Assembly (NCBI RefSeq): GCF_023078275.1
Contig: NC_062996.1
Span: 3,224,001-3,288,000, forward strand
Direction: 5' to 3'
DNA: 64,000 nucleotides
From: Leguminivora glycinivorella
Taxonomy: Eukaryota > Arthropoda > Insecta > Lepidoptera > Tortricidae
The position numbers were made by a program, and so were the translations under genes. Shown one piece after another: positions 61,791 to 64,000 of the stretch. The notes beneath the pieces were generated by a model, which did no database searches, was not told the DNA's origin, and was given only the letters and a program-made list of their open reading frames with translations. How positions within the stretch are numbered: the first letter of the stretch is position 1; every line of letters begins with the position of its first letter.

Positions 61791-62173
61791 CCTTGGTGTT
61801 TTCATTTCAAAAGTTGTTTAAGTTTATCTGGAAGTATTCTGGGTGAACTTAAATAGCTTTCCCCTTTGAAAGTAGCCTGATATTGAAATTTGAGCAGAAT
61901 TGAACTTTGAATTTCCCGCTTTCTGGTGAGCAAACAATTCAAATTTCACGATTATTCCCGCCATTTTCATTAAAAAAAAAACAAACGTCAGTATCGACAT
62001 AGCACGACCACAGATACGTAACGACTAAAGTTCAAGTATGGAAGATGTTTGTCTGATACGTAGTATCTTCTTAGTAGTTTGTGACGTTGACTTGACTCCG
62101 TTAGCTGATTTTTTTTGTTATATTTGTACAGCAATTTACCTTTGAGTAATAACTAAATATTTTCCGATATCTA

Positions 62174-62302
62174 ATGGAGACGGTAAACCAGTGCCACTGC
62201 TGCCTTCAGCGACCCGCGGCGAAGGATATGAAGACTCCGTACACGCTGCTCGGAATAACGGAGATATACTCGGACATGTTACAAGAATGCTTTGCAATTG
62301 AT
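62174..62302 (+). CDS. ZAD-C2H2 gene C, exon 1 (ZAD first half)
   Basis: ATG at 62174 (ATCTAATGGAGACG), 43 codons, donor GAT|GTAAGT at 62302. It reads METVNQCHCCLQRPAAKDMK and LGITEIYSDMLQECFAID. It is a paralogue of gene B exon 1 with the same donor phase. Upstream (61800-62173) is non-coding, with no unambiguous TATA box. The ZAD mediates dimerisation and the protein is expected to be nuclear. Confidence 0.85.
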
Positions 62303-63113
62303 GTAAGTACTTATCTGTTCGGAAAAAAGAGTCGTGGGTCTTTGCCCATACTTTCTGAGCTCTCCTTTTCCCGCACTAACTGTGGATTAGTACTCGGAAT
62401 TGGATAATTTAATTAATTATTTTGTTTTGTTTCAGCTAGGCCAAAACTGTTTTACAGACAAATCTTGGTAAATTTACGAATGATATACCTATTTGTCTAG
62501 GGTTGTGTCGGATTCAATTTAATAGGCTAGTTTCCTATACTTTAAATAAAATATTTTATGCAATGCACGAAATAAAGCACCACATAATTAGAAGAAAAAT
62601 ATGGACAGTAGTTATGTTTATACCTAATTTCTATTTAATAAGTCAAAGAGAAGAATAAAGTAAATGAGTTGACCGTGACGTCACTCAGTTTTTCATAGTA
62701 ATTCCATATTAGCAAATCGTTTTGACCATTCTTAAAAAGAAGCTGATTTGACTAGTAGGAAACTAGCCTATTCCATGGCATTGTAAATCTAAGTAGGATG
62801 TTACATTTGTTCACTATTTTAGATATTATGAAAACTTGCCAAAAGACCAGTGTACAATAAAGCTTATACATACATACATACATACCAGTGCATGCAGTAT
62901 CTCCTACTTCTGTCTAACTCTTGTTTTTACAGTGCAATCATTTTTGAACTAGCTAAATGAAATATAACAACCTACTAGTAGGAATTTAGGTATATCTGAG
63001 GTCTATGTAAGTGGGTAAGGCACTTACATTACATAGATGTTTAATACCTACCTAATGTATTATGAGTTTTCATTATCATTTATTAATAATTATTGTGAAT
63101 ATTATATTTGCAG
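62303..63113 (+). other. Gene C intron 1
   Basis: AT-rich, bounded by GTAAGT and TTTGCAG, with a short CATA run near 62870. No inserted elements recognised. Confidence 0.7.
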
Positions 63114-63255
63114 GCGAGTTTGGGTGAGAATGTCAAGAGTGGGATCTGCGAGGAATGTGTGGGACGGCTGAGGGAAGCGCACAACTTCAAGCTGCAAGTG
63201 CAGCGCAGCCAGAACACGCTGCGGGAAAGTTGTCTTATAGAACTCCATATCAAAG
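63114..63255 (+). CDS. Gene C exon 2 (ZAD second half)
   Basis: Acceptor TTTGCAG at 63113, donor G|GTTGGT at 63255/63256 by analogy with gene B. 142 nt with the same phases as gene B exon 2. GICEECVGRLREAHNFKLQV provides the second Cys pair. The linker exons and finger array lie beyond the window. Both visible exons are undamaged, unlike genes A and B. Confidence 0.85.
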
Positions 63256-63391
63256 GTTGGTAGTTACAATGATGCTTAAATGCTAGCCTGCGAGGTTGTA
63301 ATTCTTATATTACACAAACATAAATAAATAAATTAAAGCTGTGTTGTCTCTGCTAACCTCTTGCATGACTTAACCGTTTGAATGCTTTGAC

Positions 63392-63520
63392 TAGGGAATG
63401 CAAACCGGTAAACCAGTTTACCGGTTTACCGGTAAATTTGCCAAATTTGGGTTCGGTAAATTACCGGTAATTATACTCCAAAACCGGTTTTTTACCGAAA
63501 TTTTAATTTTCTTAAAAATT
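63392..63520. repeat. hAT-type end related to the 45563 element
   Basis: TAGGGAATGCAAACCGG followed by repeated ACCGGTTTACCGG blocks. The partner end is not in the window (63521-64000 is featureless), so the element is either truncated or extends beyond. It lies in gene C intron 2. Confidence 0.5.
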
Positions 63521-64000
63521 GCTACAAAAAGCACTTCTTCCGTAATTTCTTCTTAAATAAACACTTACAGATACTTCTGGTAAACACTATTTCGCAAGAA
63601 TTCGTTTTCTCCACGAAAACGTATATTTTTTGTGTCATTGCTATGCTATATTGTGGTATTGAAAGCATGTATGTTATATCTTACCCTCTGTAATACGTTG
63701 CTAGTTAATACGTGCGAGAGGGATGAATGGTTGTCGTTTCATAAACGTACCTATGTCTGTCGACATGTTTCGTGTCATATGGAGACCCATCATCAGGCAT
63801 GAGTTATCGCAGCGGCTAGAGTCTTTGCATTCCTGCCTGCACTGTGCGTGCCTGCATTGTCGGTTCCAAGATAAAAATTATGATTTCTATAAAACCAACA
63901 AGTGTGGAATGTGGACAATCACTATCCACAGTTGGTTTTATAAACTCCAAATTTAGACCCCGAATGAAGGATAAGACCATAGTCACTCATTGTTATATAA

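Overview
The window is eukaryotic and almost certainly from a moth or butterfly (Lepidoptera). The evidence is Helitron termini of the type common in Lepidoptera, many Jockey-clade LINE fragments, an R1-clade LINE tail, a mariner, hAT and pogo-like DNA transposons, tRNA-derived SINEs, and ZAD-C2H2 zinc-finger genes with GT/AG introns. There are no bacterial operons, rRNA genes or CRISPR arrays. Nearly all the long reading frames are transposon remains.

Layout. 1-621 is the 3' part of a ZAD-type zinc-finger gene (gene A, plus strand) that ends early. 0.7-8.2 kb is a mosaic of broken Jockey-clade retrotransposons on both strands, with a Harbinger-type MITE and an unclassified repeat. 8.4-12.6 kb is one nearly complete CR1-group LINE with a single frameshift and a single nonsense codon. 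12.6-22 kb holds two internally deleted Jockey elements (here called families A and B), one of them hit by an R1-clade LINE with a 14-bp target duplication. 22-31 kb holds a GC-rich Jockey family (D), a family B gag joined directly to its 3' end, fragments of families B, C and E, and Penelope-like termini. 31-35.6 kb is AT-rich, with SINEs and foldback MITEs. 35.6-45.2 kb carries minus-strand Jockey elements (A, B, C and E), a mariner, and gag genes with zinc knuckles.

The right third is the most coherent part. Gene B (minus, 59333 to 51840) is a five-exon ZAD-C2H2 gene whose last exon is split by a 2.3-kb Helitron exactly between the paired cysteines of one zinc finger. It also has a one-base frameshift, and a 6.3-kb hAT element sits exactly at its stop codon. 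That hAT contains a pogo-like element, which in turn contains a 4.3-kb ZMYM-type hAT with a nearly intact transposase. Gene C (plus, from 62174) is a paralogue arranged head-to-head with gene B. Its first two exons (the ZAD) are visible and it runs off the window. Between genes B and C lie a UUCG-hairpin tandem repeat, a foldback-MITE cluster, a P-element/THAP9-like frame and a LINE tail.

The less described signals are RNA-structural. Five stem-loops with changing but still paired stems lie in the CR1-group 3' UTR. Two abutting hairpins precede the poly(A) tail in R1-type elements. A terminal TAGAG-N6-CTCTA hairpin is shared by different Jockey families, and a 75-codon tail frame in family B changes mainly at third codon positions. 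All functional statements are read by eye. No alignment or database search was run.
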